Below, piece by piece: positions 17,620 through 25,133 of a stretch of DNA of 64,000 bases (position 1 is the first letter of the stretch; every line of letters begins with the position of its first letter). A model generated the notes under the pieces. It ran no database searches and had not been told where the DNA came from. It worked only from the letters and a program-made list of their open reading frames with translations. Origin of the DNA: Citrobacter sp. Marseille-Q6884 (GTDB lineage: Bacteria > Pseudomonadota > Gammaproteobacteria > Enterobacterales > Enterobacteriaceae); assembly GCF_945906775.1 (NCBI RefSeq), contig NZ_CAMDRE010000002.1:186001-250000 (forward strand), read 5' to 3'. Position numbers and translations under genes: made by a program.

Positions 17620-18006
17620 ATGGCTTACAGCGAAAAAGTAATCGATCACTACGAGAATCCACGTAACGTGGGCTCGTTCGATAACAGCGACGAGAACGTG
17701 GGCAGCGGCATGGTGGGTGCACCGGCTTGTGGCGACGTAATGAAGTTGCAGATTAAGGTCAACAATGACGGTATCATTGAAGACGCGCGTTTCAAGACCT
17801 ACGGCTGCGGTTCCGCTATTGCCTCCAGTTCTCTGGTTACCGAATGGGTGAAAGGGAAATCGCTGGACGAAGCACAAGCGATTAAAAACACCGATATCGC
17901 CGATGAGCTTGAACTGCCACCAGTGAAGATTCACTGTTCTATCCTGGCTGAAGACGCGATTAAAGCCGCGATTGCGGATTACAAAAGCAAACGTGAAGCA
18001 AAATAA
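17620..18006 (+). CDS. iscU: Fe-S cluster assembly scaffold IscU
   Basis: A 128-residue scaffold on which [2Fe-2S] and [4Fe-4S] clusters form. The three cluster cysteines are visible in APACGDVM (37), TYGCGSAI (63) and KIHCSILA (106), with the accessory aspartate at 39. LPPVK, directly before the third cysteine, is the known HscA recognition motif. AAGGAG precedes the start codon. Length and sequence match E. coli IscU. Confidence 0.98.
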   Translation: MAYSEKVIDHYENPRNVGSFDNSDENVGSGMVGAPACGDVMKLQIKVNNDGIIEDARFKTYGCGSAIASSSLVTEWVKGKSLDEAQAIKNTDIADELELPPVKIHCSILAEDAIKAAIADYKSKREAK

Positions 18007-18026
18007 TTAAGAATTGAGGTTTTATT

Positions 18027-18350
18027 ATGTCGATTACCCTTAGCGACAGTGCAGCAGCGCGAGTAAATACCTTCCTGGCAAACCGCGGTAAAGGGTTTGG
18101 TCTGCGTCTGGGCGTGAGAACCTCCGGCTGCTCAGGTATGGCCTATGTACTGGAATTTGTTGACGAGCCGGCGGCTGAAGATACCGTGTTTGAAGACAAA
18201 GGCGTCAAAGTCGTGATCGACGGTAAAAGCCTGCAATTTCTGGACGGTACGCAGTTAGATTTCGTCAAAGAAGGTTTGAACGAAGGGTTTAAGTTCACTA
18301 ACCCGAACGTGAAAGACGAATGTGGATGTGGCGAAAGCTTCCACGTGTAA
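18027..18350 (+). CDS. iscA: A-type Fe-S carrier IscA
   Basis: A 107-residue A-type carrier that delivers clusters to target apo-proteins. The three conserved cysteines are in TSGCSGMAY (35) and the C-terminal DECGCGESF (99 and 101). It lies 20 nt after iscU. A stem-loop follows before hscB. Confidence 0.98.
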   Translation: MSITLSDSAAARVNTFLANRGKGFGLRLGVRTSGCSGMAYVLEFVDEPAAEDTVFEDKGVKVVIDGKSLQFLDGTQLDFVKEGLNEGFKFTNPNVKDECGCGESFHV

Positions 18351-18363
18351 CGCGCTTACCGAT

Positions 18364-18400
18364 AACCCCACCGTGGTCGCCTGCGCGTGGGGTTTGTTTT
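18364..18400 (+). terminator. Stem-loop with T-rich tail between iscA and hscB
   Basis: AACCCCAC (18364-18371) pairs perfectly with GTGGGGTT (18387-18394), followed by TGTTTT. It sits 14 nt after iscA and could be a partial terminator or an RNA-stability hairpin. It would lower hscBA-fdx output relative to iscRSUA. RNA data would be needed to tell. Confidence 0.6.
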
Positions 18401-18458
18401 ACCTGACTCTCTGGTTTTGCCACATCGAACAACAGAGAATCGATGCCCTGAGAATGTT

Positions 18459-18974
18459 ATGGACTACTTCACCCTCTTTGGCTTACCGGCCCGTTATCAG
18501 CTCGATACTCAGGCGCTGAGCCTACGTTTTCAGGATCTACAACGTCAGTATCATCCTGATAAATTCGCCAGTGGTTCCCAGGCGGAACAACTTGCTGCTG
18601 TTTCGCAGTCCGCCACGATCAACCAGGCCTGGCAAACGCTGCGTCATCCCTTGATGCGCGCCGAATACTTACTGTCTTTACATGGCTTTGATATCCGAAG
18701 CGAACAGCACACCGTGCGCGATACCGCATTCCTGATGGAACAACTGGAACTGCGGGAAGAGCTGGATGAAATTGAACAGGCAAAAGACAGTGCACGTCTG
18801 GATGCATTGATGAAACGCATCGACGAAATGTACAACGTTCGTCATCAACTGATGGTGGAACAGCTCAATAGCGAGGCGTGGGACGTCGCGGCGGATACCG
18901 TGCGTAAACTGCGATTTCTCGATAAACTGCGAAGCAGTGCAGAACAACTCGAAGAAAAACTGCTCGATTTTTAA
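18459..18974 (+). CDS. hscB: Fe-S protein co-chaperone HscB
   Basis: A 171-residue J-type co-chaperone that brings IscU to HscA and stimulates its ATPase. The J domain contains the essential HPD tripeptide in RQYHPDKF near residue 32. The C-terminal three-helix domain binds IscU. The start at MDYFTLFGLPARY gives the E. coli length. A longer in-frame extension to 18387 runs through the stem-loop and is not used. Confidence 0.97.
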   Translation: MDYFTLFGLPARYQLDTQALSLRFQDLQRQYHPDKFASGSQAEQLAAVSQSATINQAWQTLRHPLMRAEYLLSLHGFDIRSEQHTVRDTAFLMEQLELREELDEIEQAKDSARLDALMKRIDEMYNVRHQLMVEQLNSEAWDVAADTVRKLRFLDKLRSSAEQLEEKLLDF

Positions 18975-18988
18975 TTTCGGAAGCGAAA

Positions 18989-20839
18989 ATGGCCTTATTA
19001 CAAATTAGTGAGCCTGGTCTGAGTGCCGCGCCGCACCAGCGCCGTCTGGCGGTCGGTATCGATTTAGGCACCACCAACTCCCTGGTCGCGACCGTACGTA
19101 GCGGCCAGGCCGAAACGCTGGCTGACCATGAAGGTCGCCACCTGTTGCCGTCAGTGGTTCACTATCAGCAGCAGGGCTACTCGGTCGGTTACGATGCGCG
19201 CGCGAATGCCGCGCAGGATACAGCAAACACCGTCAGTTCGGTAAAACGCATGATGGGCCGCTCACTGGCGGATATCCAGACGCGTTACCCGCACCTGCCT
19301 TATACGTTCCAGGCGAGCGAAAACGGCCTGCCGATGATTGAAACCGCTGCCGGTTTGCTTAATCCGGTACGTGTTTCTGCCGACATTCTGAAAGCGCTGG
19401 CTGCGCGGGCAACGGAAGCACTGGCTGGCGAACTGGACGGCGTGGTGATTACCGTTCCGGCCTATTTTGATGACGCACAACGTCAAGGCACGAAAGATGC
19501 TGCGCGTCTGGCGGGTCTGCACGTGTTGCGTTTGCTGAACGAACCCACCGCAGCGGCTATCGCCTATGGCCTGGATTCCGGTCAGGAAGGTGTGATTGCG
19601 GTCTATGACCTCGGCGGCGGTACATTTGATATTTCTATTCTGCGCCTGAGCCGTGGTGTATTTGAAGTGCTGGCAACGGGCGGGGATTCCGCACTCGGTG
19701 GCGATGACTTCGACCACCTGCTGGCCGATTACATTCGCGAGCAGGCGGGTGTTGCCGATCGCAGCGACAACCGTGTGCAGCGCGAACTGCTCGATGCGGC
19801 TATCGCCGCAAAAATTGCGCTCAGCGATGCCGAGACTGTGGCGGTTAGCGTCGCCGGTTGGCAGGGTGAAATCACCCGTGACACCTTCAATGATCTCATT
19901 TCCCCGCTGGTTAAGCGCACATTACTGGCTTGTCGCCGTGCATTGAAAGATGCGGGTGTCGACGCGCAGGAAGTACTGGAAGTAGTGATGGTCGGTGGTT
20001 CAACGCGCGTACCGTTGGTGCGTGAACGCGTCGGTGAATTCTTTGGCCGTACGCCGTTGACGGCTATCGACCCTGACAAAGTGGTCGCCATTGGTGCGGC
20101 TATCCAGGCGGATATTCTGGTCGGTAATAAGCCGGACAGCGAAATGTTGCTGCTGGACGTTATCCCGCTGTCCCTGGGGCTGGAAACCATGGGCGGTCTG
20201 GTAGAAAAAGTTATCCCGCGTAATACCACCATTCCGGTGGCTCGCGCACAGGACTTCACCACCTTCAAAGATGGTCAAACGGCGATGTCCATCCACGTGA
20301 TGCAGGGCGAACGTGAACTGGTTCAGGATTGCCGCTCGCTGGCGCGTTTTGCACTGCGTGGCATCCCGGCGTTACCGGCGGGTGGGGCGCATATCCGCGT
20401 GACCTTCCAGGTCGATGCTGATGGGCTGCTGAGCGTAACCGCCATGGAGAAATCCACCGGCGTTGAATCCTCCATCCAGGTCAAACCGTCCTACGGTCTG
20501 ACGGACAGCGAAATTGCCTCCATGATTCAGGATTCGATGAGTTTTGCCGAGCAGGATGTCAAAGCTCGCATGCTGGCAGAACAGAAAGTCGAAGCTGCGC
20601 GTGTACTGGAAAGCTTATCCGGTGCACTCGCTGCTGATGCCGCGCTGTTAAGCGCCGCAGAGCGTCAGGACATCGACACCGCCGCCGCGCATTTGAGCGA
20701 GGTTGCGCAGGGTGATGATGTTGACGCTATCGAACAAGCCATTAAAAACGTAGACAAACAAACCCAGGAATTCGCTGCTCGCCGCATGGACAAATCCGTT
20801 CGTAGCGCGCTGAAAGGCCATTCCGTGGACGAGGTTTAA
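18989..20839 (+). CDS. hscA: Hsp70-type chaperone HscA
   Basis: A 616-residue Hsp70 specialised for IscU. The ATPase domain begins GIDLGTTNSLVATV near residue 23, with VYDLGGGTFDISILRLS and VMVGGSTRVPLVRE further on. The substrate-binding domain starts near residue 390 (LLDVIPLSLGLETMGG). It opens the IscU-HscB complex to release clusters, recognising the LPPVK motif visible in IscU. It follows hscB by 14 nt and leads directly into fdx. Confidence 0.98.
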   Translation: MALLQISEPGLSAAPHQRRLAVGIDLGTTNSLVATVRSGQAETLADHEGRHLLPSVVHYQQQGYSVGYDARANAAQDTANTVSSVKRMMGRSLADIQTRYPHLPYTFQASENGLPMIETAAGLLNPVRVSADILKALAARATEALAGELDGVVITVPAYFDDAQRQGTKDAARLAGLHVLRLLNEPTAAAIAYGLDSGQEGVIAVYDLGGGTFDISILRLSRGVFEVLATGGDSALGGDDFDHLLADYIREQAGVADRSDNRVQRELLDAAIAAKIALSDAETVAVSVAGWQGEITRDTFNDLISPLVKRTLLACRRALKDAGVDAQEVLEVVMVGGSTRVPLVRERVGEFFGRTPLTAIDPDKVVAIGAAIQADILVGNKPDSEMLLLDVIPLSLGLETMGGLVEKVIPRNTTIPVARAQDFTTFKDGQTAMSIHVMQGERELVQDCRSLARFALRGIPALPAGGAHIRVTFQVDADGLLSVTAMEKSTGVESSIQVKPSYGLTDSEIASMIQDSMSFAEQDVKARMLAEQKVEAARVLESLSGALAADAALLSAAERQDIDTAAAHLSEVAQGDDVDAIEQAIKNVDKQTQEFAARRMDKSVRSALKGHSVDEV

Positions 20840-20840
20840 T

Positions 20841-21176
20841 ATGCCAAAGATTGTTATTTTGCCTCATCAGGATCTCTGTCCCGATGGCGCAGTTCTGGAA
20901 GCTGAGACCGGTGAAACCATTCTCGATGTCGCCCTGCGTAACGGGATCGAGATTGAACACGCCTGTGAAAAATCCTGTGCCTGCACGACCTGTCATTGCA
21001 TCGTGCGTGAAGGTTTCGACTCTTTGCCGGAAAGCACGGAAGAAGAAGACGATATGCTGGATAAAGCCTGGGGACTGGAGCCGGAGAGCCGTTTAAGCTG
21101 TCAGGCACGTGTCACTGAGGACGATTTAGTGGTCGAAATCCCACGTTACACAATCAATCATGCACGTGAGCATTAA
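20841..21176 (+). CDS. fdx: ISC-type [2Fe-2S] ferredoxin Fdx
   Basis: A 111-residue adrenodoxin-type ferredoxin. The four cluster cysteines appear as C-x5-C-x2-C in HACEKSCACTTCHC (42, 48, 51) and in LSCQARV (87). It supplies electrons during cluster formation on IscU. One base separates its ATG from the hscA stop codon. Confidence 0.98.
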   Translation: MPKIVILPHQDLCPDGAVLEAETGETILDVALRNGIEIEHACEKSCACTTCHCIVREGFDSLPESTEEEDDMLDKAWGLEPESRLSCQARVTEDDLVVEIPRYTINHAREH

Positions 21177-21187
21177 CAGAGGATAGT

Positions 21188-21388
21188 ATGGGACTGAAGT
21201 GGACCGATAGCCGTGAAATCGGCGAAGCGCTGTACGACGCGTTCCCCGATCTCGATCCCAAGACCGTTCGTTTCACCGATCTTCATCAGTGGATCTGCGA
21301 TCTTGAGGAATTTGATGACGATCCTGCCGCATCCAATGAAAAAATTCTGGAGGCGATTCTGCTAGTCTGGTTAGATGAAGCAGAGTAA
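21188..21388 (+). CDS. iscX: ISC accessory protein IscX (YfhJ)
   Basis: A 66-residue acidic protein (MGLKWTDSREIGEALYDAFP) that binds IscS and iron and modulates desulfurase activity. Its length matches E. coli IscX. It lies 11 nt after fdx at the end of the isc cluster, behind AGAGGATAG. Confidence 0.97.
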   Translation: MGLKWTDSREIGEALYDAFPDLDPKTVRFTDLHQWICDLEEFDDDPAASNEKILEAILLVWLDEAE

Positions 21389-21441
21389 GTCACATAACGG
21401 GCTGCCAAAAGGCGGCCCGTTTGCTAATAAGGATAAATAAA

Positions 21442-22725
21442 ATGACAGAAGCCATGAAAATTACGCTCTCTACACAGCCTGCTGACGCGCGCTGGGGTGA
21501 AAAAGCGACATACAGTATTAATAATGACGGCATTACCCTGCACCTTACAGGTAAAGATGATCTGGGATTGATTCAACGCGCCGCGCGCAAAATTGACGGC
21601 CTGGGCATTAAACATGTCCAACTGGACGGAGAAGGCTGGGATACAGACCGCAGTTGGGCATTCTGGCAGGGCTACAAAGGGCCGAAGGGCAGCCGTAAAG
21701 TAGAGTGGGCAGCGCTGGACGACGCGCAGAAGCAGGAACTGGATAACCGTCTTAAAATCATTGATTGGGTACGCGATACCATCAATGCTCCGGCAGAAGA
21801 ACTGGGCCCGGAACAGCTGGCGCAACGTGCGGTCGATCTGCTGTGCGGTGTGGCTTGTGATAATGTTTCTTACCGCATTACCAAAGGTGAAGATCTGCGT
21901 GAGCAGAATTATATGGGGCTGCATACCGTAGGCCGTGGTTCTGAGCGTCCGCCAGTATTGTTGGCGCTGGATTACAACCCGACCGGCGATAAAGAAGCGC
22001 CGGTTTACGCCTGCCTGGTCGGCAAAGGGATCACCTTTGACTCCGGCGGTTACAGTATCAAACAAAGCGCATTTATGGACTCGATGAAATCCGATATGGG
22101 CGGTGCGGCAACGGTGACGGGTGCGCTGGCGTTTGCGATCACACGTGGTTTGAACAAGCGTGTGAAGCTGTATCTGTGCTGTGCGGATAACCTGATTAGC
22201 GGTAACGCATTTAAACTGGGCGATATCATTCACTATCGTAACGGCAAAAACGTTGAAGTCATGAATACGGATGCGGAAGGGCGTCTGGTTCTGGCCGATG
22301 GTCTGATTGACGCCAGTGCCCAGAAGCCGGAACTGATTATTGATGCCGCTACGCTGACCGGTGCGGCGAAAACCGCATTGGGTAACGATTACCACGCGCT
22401 GTTCAGCTTTGATGACGCATTAGCTGCCCGTCTGCTGGCAAGCGCTGCTGAAGAGAATGAACTGTTCTGGCGCTTGCCGCTGGCGGAATTCCACCGTAAC
22501 CAACTGCCGTCCAATTTTGCAGAGCTGAATAACACCGGCAGTGCCGCTTATCCTGCGGGCGCGAGCACCGCAGCGGGCTTCCTGTCGCACTTTGTGGAAA
22601 ATTATCAGCAAGGCTGGCTGCACATCGACTGTTCTGCAACCTACCGTAAAGCGCCGGTGGAGCAGTGGTCCGCAGGCGCAACGGGGCTGGGTGTGCGCAC
22701 CATCGCTAACCTGCTGACCGCGTAA
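21442..22725 (+). CDS. pepB: Peptidase B (aminopeptidase, M17 family)
   Basis: A 427-residue leucyl aminopeptidase-family enzyme that needs two metal ions and removes N-terminal residues from peptides, including Cys-Gly. Catalytic segments are GKGITFDSGGYSIK near residue 195, MKSDMGGAA near residue 215, and the family signature NTDAEGRLVLADGL near residue 275. I start it at MTEAMKITLS for exact family length; the frame extends 21 nt upstream. It is co-directional with iscX, 53 nt away, and probably a loosely attached member of the isc transcript. Confidence 0.97.
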   Translation: MTEAMKITLSTQPADARWGEKATYSINNDGITLHLTGKDDLGLIQRAARKIDGLGIKHVQLDGEGWDTDRSWAFWQGYKGPKGSRKVEWAALDDAQKQELDNRLKIIDWVRDTINAPAEELGPEQLAQRAVDLLCGVACDNVSYRITKGEDLREQNYMGLHTVGRGSERPPVLLALDYNPTGDKEAPVYACLVGKGITFDSGGYSIKQSAFMDSMKSDMGGAATVTGALAFAITRGLNKRVKLYLCCADNLISGNAFKLGDIIHYRNGKNVEVMNTDAEGRLVLADGLIDASAQKPELIIDAATLTGAAKTALGNDYHALFSFDDALAARLLASAAEENELFWRLPLAEFHRNQLPSNFAELNNTGSAAYPAGASTAAGFLSHFVENYQQGWLHIDCSATYRKAPVEQWSAGATGLGVRTIANLLTA

Positions 22726-22739
22726 TTCATGACTGTATC

Positions 22740-22769
22740 GCCGGATAGCGCTTTGCTTATCCGGCCTAC
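22740..22769. repeat. REP-type palindrome between pepB and sseB
   Basis: GCCGGATAGCGCTTTGC followed by TTATCCGGCCTAC is a typical enterobacterial REP unit with GCCGGATA/TATCCGGC-like arms. Confidence 0.8.
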
Positions 22770-22795
22770 ACGCACTCATCCAATTTGTGGTTCTT

Positions 22796-23572
22796 ATGTC
22801 TGAAACAAAAAACGAATTAGAAACGCTGCTGGAACAAGCCGCGACAGAGCCTGCGCATCGTCCGGCATTTTTCCGCACTTTACTGGAATCTACCGTCTGG
22901 GTACCGGGCACCGCCGCAGAAGGTGAGGCTGTGGTCGAAGACAGCGCGCTGGATTTGCAGCACTGGGAAAAAGAAGACGGCACGACCGTGATCCCGTTTT
23001 TTACCTCCCTTGAAGCTTTGCAGCAGGCGGTTGAAGATGAACAGGCATTTGTCGTCATGCCAGTGCGCACGCTGTTTGAAATGACCCTGGGCGAAACACT
23101 GTTCCTTAATGCGAAGCTGCCAACCGGCAAAGAGTTCATGCCGCGTGAAATCAGCCTGCTGATGGGAGATGAGGGAAACCCGCTGAGTACCCAGGAAGTG
23201 CTGGAAGGCGGGGAATCGTTAATCCTCTCCGAAGTGGCAGAACCGCCGGCGCAGATGGTTGACTCACTCACCACGCTATTCAAAACCATTAAGCCGGTTA
23301 AGCGTGCATTCCTTTGCTCAATTAAAGAGAGTGCGGATGCCCAGCCGAATCTGCTGATTGGTATTGAAGCGGATGGCGACATTGAAGAGATCATTCATGC
23401 CGCTGGTAGTGTCGCAACCGACACGTTACCGGGTGATGAACCCATCGATATCTGTCAGGTGAAGAAAGGTGAGAAGGGGGTAAGCCACTTTATTACCGAG
23501 CACATCGCCCCCTTTTACGAGCGCCGCTGGGGCGGTTTCCTGCGCGATTTTAAACAGAATCGGATTATCTGA
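22796..23572 (+). CDS. sseB: SseB family protein (enhanced serine sensitivity)
   Basis: A 258-residue cytoplasmic protein identical in length to E. coli SseB. Overproduction of this protein is linked to altered serine sensitivity; its biochemical role is not known. It has an SseB N-terminal domain (TPFFTSLEALQQAVEDE-like region near residue 65) and a conserved C-terminal domain (AFLCSIKES, FYERRWGGFLRDFKQNRII). It is unrelated to the SPI-2 translocon protein that shares the name. The start at MSETKNELE was chosen over an in-frame ATG 9 nt upstream. Confidence 0.93.
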   Translation: MSETKNELETLLEQAATEPAHRPAFFRTLLESTVWVPGTAAEGEAVVEDSALDLQHWEKEDGTTVIPFFTSLEALQQAVEDEQAFVVMPVRTLFEMTLGETLFLNAKLPTGKEFMPREISLLMGDEGNPLSTQEVLEGGESLILSEVAEPPAQMVDSLTTLFKTIKPVKRAFLCSIKESADAQPNLLIGIEADGDIEEIIHAAGSVATDTLPGDEPIDICQVKKGEKGVSHFITEHIAPFYERRWGGFLRDFKQNRII

Positions 23573-23581
23573 CTCAAGGAA

Positions 23582-23601
23582 AGCCGCCCCGAAGGGCGGC
23601 T
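23582..23601 (-). terminator. Hairpin at the 3' end of the RyfA-like transcript
   Basis: Perfect 8-bp stem AGCCGCCC/GGGCGGCT with a 4-nt loop, followed on the minus strand by TTCCTTG. It lies just after the sseB stop codon, so it could also end the sseB message from the other side, though no T-run is present in that direction. Confidence 0.6.
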
Positions 23602-23608
23602 ACCTGGC

Positions 23609-23725
23609 TTACCTGCCCTGGGTGCTGAGCGTCATGGTGACAGAGTTACCTGAGTCACTCCGATCTCCGTGAAGACACAACGCACCAGAAACAACAAGCA
23701 CGATACAGACGTACCGTATCTTCAT
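23609..23725 (-). CDS. Putative 38-residue peptide with hydrophobic N-terminus
   Basis: A short ORF inside the RyfA-like transcript. It starts MKIRYVCIVLVVSGALCL, i.e. a short basic tip and about 14 mostly hydrophobic residues, then a polar tail rich in Ser, Thr and Gly. A weak GGA stands about 8 nt before the ATG and lies in a hairpin: TGCGGTC pairs with GACCGCA over 7 bp around an 8-nt loop, ending 2 nt before the start codon. A sequestered ribosome site is usual for type I toxin mRNAs. I do not recognise the peptide as Hok, Ldr, Ibs, TisB or ShoB. Coding status is unproven. Confidence 0.4.
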   Translation of the reverse strand: MKIRYVCIVLVVSGALCLHGDRSDSGNSVTMTLSTQGR

Positions 23726-23915
23726 TGTGCGGTCCATGCGAAGACCGCATCACGACAGCACCACTGGCGATAATGCCGTGATAGCAAGCACTACGGTGTG
23801 CCTGCGCCTACGGCCATGGAATGACCTTTTCCGAAACCAGTCCCGCTTGCGAGGCGGCGAAAAGGGCCGGGGAAAATAATACCCCAAACATTGAATAGTT
23901 TCTCAGCTAATTAAC

Positions 23916-23944
23916 TTGACATAATCCGCATGAAAAGTGATTAT
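23916..23944 (+). promoter_or_regulatory. Promoter of the divergent antisense RNA
   Basis: A perfect -35 TTGACA (23916-23921), a 17-nt spacer, and -10 GATTAT (23939-23944). Transcription would begin at about 23950-23952, exactly where the 18-nt complementary element starts. Confidence 0.7.
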
Positions 23945-23949
23945 TCGTT

Positions 23950-24048
23950 CACTACGGTGTGTCTGCGTTACTATGGCAACATAGCCCGCTGGGAAGGCCG
24001 CGAACTGGACCAGCATAAAAAAACCGCTCATTCGAGCGGTTTTTTTAT
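23950..24048 (+). ncRNA. Candidate ~100-nt antisense RNA, divergent from RyfA-like RNA
   Basis: A strong sigma-70 promoter and an intrinsic terminator define a transcript of about 100 nt. Its first 18 nt, CACTACGGTGTGTCTGCG (23950-23967), repeat 23789-23806 with one C/T difference. Because the second copy is read on the opposite strand in the RyfA-like RNA, the two RNAs can form 18 continuous base pairs including one G-U wobble. This resembles trans-encoded antitoxin RNAs of divergent type I loci such as zor-orz. I recall a RyfA1/RyfB1 pair being reported in Shigella, but could not check whether this is its homologue. Confidence 0.65.
24015..24048. terminator. Bidirectional terminator between the antisense RNA and sseA
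   Basis: AAACCGCTC/GAGCGGTTT with a 4-nt loop (24021-24042), flanked by an A-run and a T-run. The stem can extend through A-T pairs to 13 bp, and it works for the plus-strand RNA and for sseA on the minus strand. Confidence 0.92.
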
Positions 24049-24075
24049 GGATGAAACAGGCGAGTAAATCAGATT

Positions 24076-24927
24076 TTATTTAGCTTCAGCCGGTTCTATC
24101 GGTAAATCGTTGCGCGCACCCCATTCACTCCACGCGCCGTCATACAGTGACACGTTGGGAACATCGAGAGTGGCAAGCGCCAGTACGACGACCGCAGCAG
24201 TCACACCGGAGCCGCAGCTGGCGATAATCGGCCTGTCAAAGCTCACACCGTGGCTAAAGAAGATGGCATCCAGCTCATCGGTCGTTTTCAGCTCACCGTC
24301 ATGCACCAGTTCCGTCCACGGTACGTTTAACGCACCGGGAACATGACCACGCTTCAGGCCCGGGCGCGGTTCATCAACCTGCGCATTGAAACGGGCTGCC
24401 GGGCGAGCATCCACGATCTGTGCCGTTTTTTCATGGCTGGCCAGCAACACATCGGTGACACGTACGACAGCTTCTGCTGTAAACGTGGCGTCAAAATCGC
24501 CTTCGGGTAACTCGACGATGCCTGTCTGCAGCGGGAGTTCATCGCGCTGCCAGCCTGCCAGACCTCCCGCCAGAATAGAAACATTTTCCACGCCGAATGT
24601 ACGCAGCATCCACCATGCGCGCGGGGCGGAAAACAGGTTACCGTCATCGTAGACAACCAGGTGTTTATCCTGATGAACCCCTAATTCGCGCATGGCGACG
24701 GCGAAAGCCTCCGGACGTGGCATCATATGCGGTAAGGGTGAGGTGTGGTCAGAGAGCGCTTCGATATCAAAAAAAAGAGCGCCAGGAATATGGCCTGCAC
24801 GATATTCTTCGCCGACATCGCGATCTTCCTGTCCTGGCGGTGCCATCCGGGCATCAAGAATTTGTATTTCCGGATCGTCAATATGTTCGACAAGCCAGTC
24901 GGCAGCGACAAAGAAGGCGGTAGTCAT
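24076..24927 (-). CDS. sseA: 3-mercaptopyruvate sulfurtransferase SseA
   Basis: A 283-residue enzyme with two rhodanese domains, which transfers sulfur from 3-mercaptopyruvate to cyanide or other acceptors. The N-terminal domain starts IQILDARMAPPGQEDRD, and the C-terminal domain holds the active-site loop SCGSGVTAAVV near residue 238. The longest frame begins at 24987, but MTTAFFVAADWL at 24927 matches the family N-terminus and has GGAG 7 nt upstream, so I use it. It is divergent from yfhM. Confidence 0.95.
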   Translation of the reverse strand: MTTAFFVAADWLVEHIDDPEIQILDARMAPPGQEDRDVGEEYRAGHIPGALFFDIEALSDHTSPLPHMMPRPEAFAVAMRELGVHQDKHLVVYDDGNLFSAPRAWWMLRTFGVENVSILAGGLAGWQRDELPLQTGIVELPEGDFDATFTAEAVVRVTDVLLASHEKTAQIVDARPAARFNAQVDEPRPGLKRGHVPGALNVPWTELVHDGELKTTDELDAIFFSHGVSFDRPIIASCGSGVTAAVVVLALATLDVPNVSLYDGAWSEWGARNDLPIEPAEAK

Positions 24928-25133
24928 AGGCATCTCCATTTTTACCAGGTTTCGCCAAATTGTCGGATGTTTGATCCAAAGGGACAAGTAAAAGAGGCTG
25001 ATTTGTCAGGCTGATGCACATTAATCACGAAAATTAAGACAATGCAGGCTTGCTACTGGCTTCCACAACCTGAAATCTCACGCATAATAGTTGTTCTACG
25101 TAGCGAACAGGCCACGATGGCCAGGGATGAAAA

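Larger units (their letters stand above)
23575..23869 (-). ncRNA. ryfA: RyfA-like RNA, candidate peptide-coding transcript
   Basis: The sseB-sseA spacer is where E. coli carries the ~300-nt sRNA RyfA. Here a minus-strand transcript of about 290 nt fits between a -10-like TATTAT (complement of 23876-23881) and the hairpin AGCCGCCC/GGGCGGCT at 23582-23601. The -35 is weak, so the 5' end is approximate. The RNA would contain a 38-codon ORF (23609-23725) and, 64-81 nt upstream of its ATG, an 18-nt site complementary to the 5' end of the divergent plus-strand RNA. RyfA identity rests on position, size and strand, not on a sequence search. Confidence 0.6.

Noticed and set aside
23930..24066. 45-codon plus-strand ORF overlapping the candidate antisense RNA
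   Set aside because: Its ATG lies between the -35 and -10 of the likely promoter, so the RNA would lack the start codon, and it reads through the terminator hairpin.
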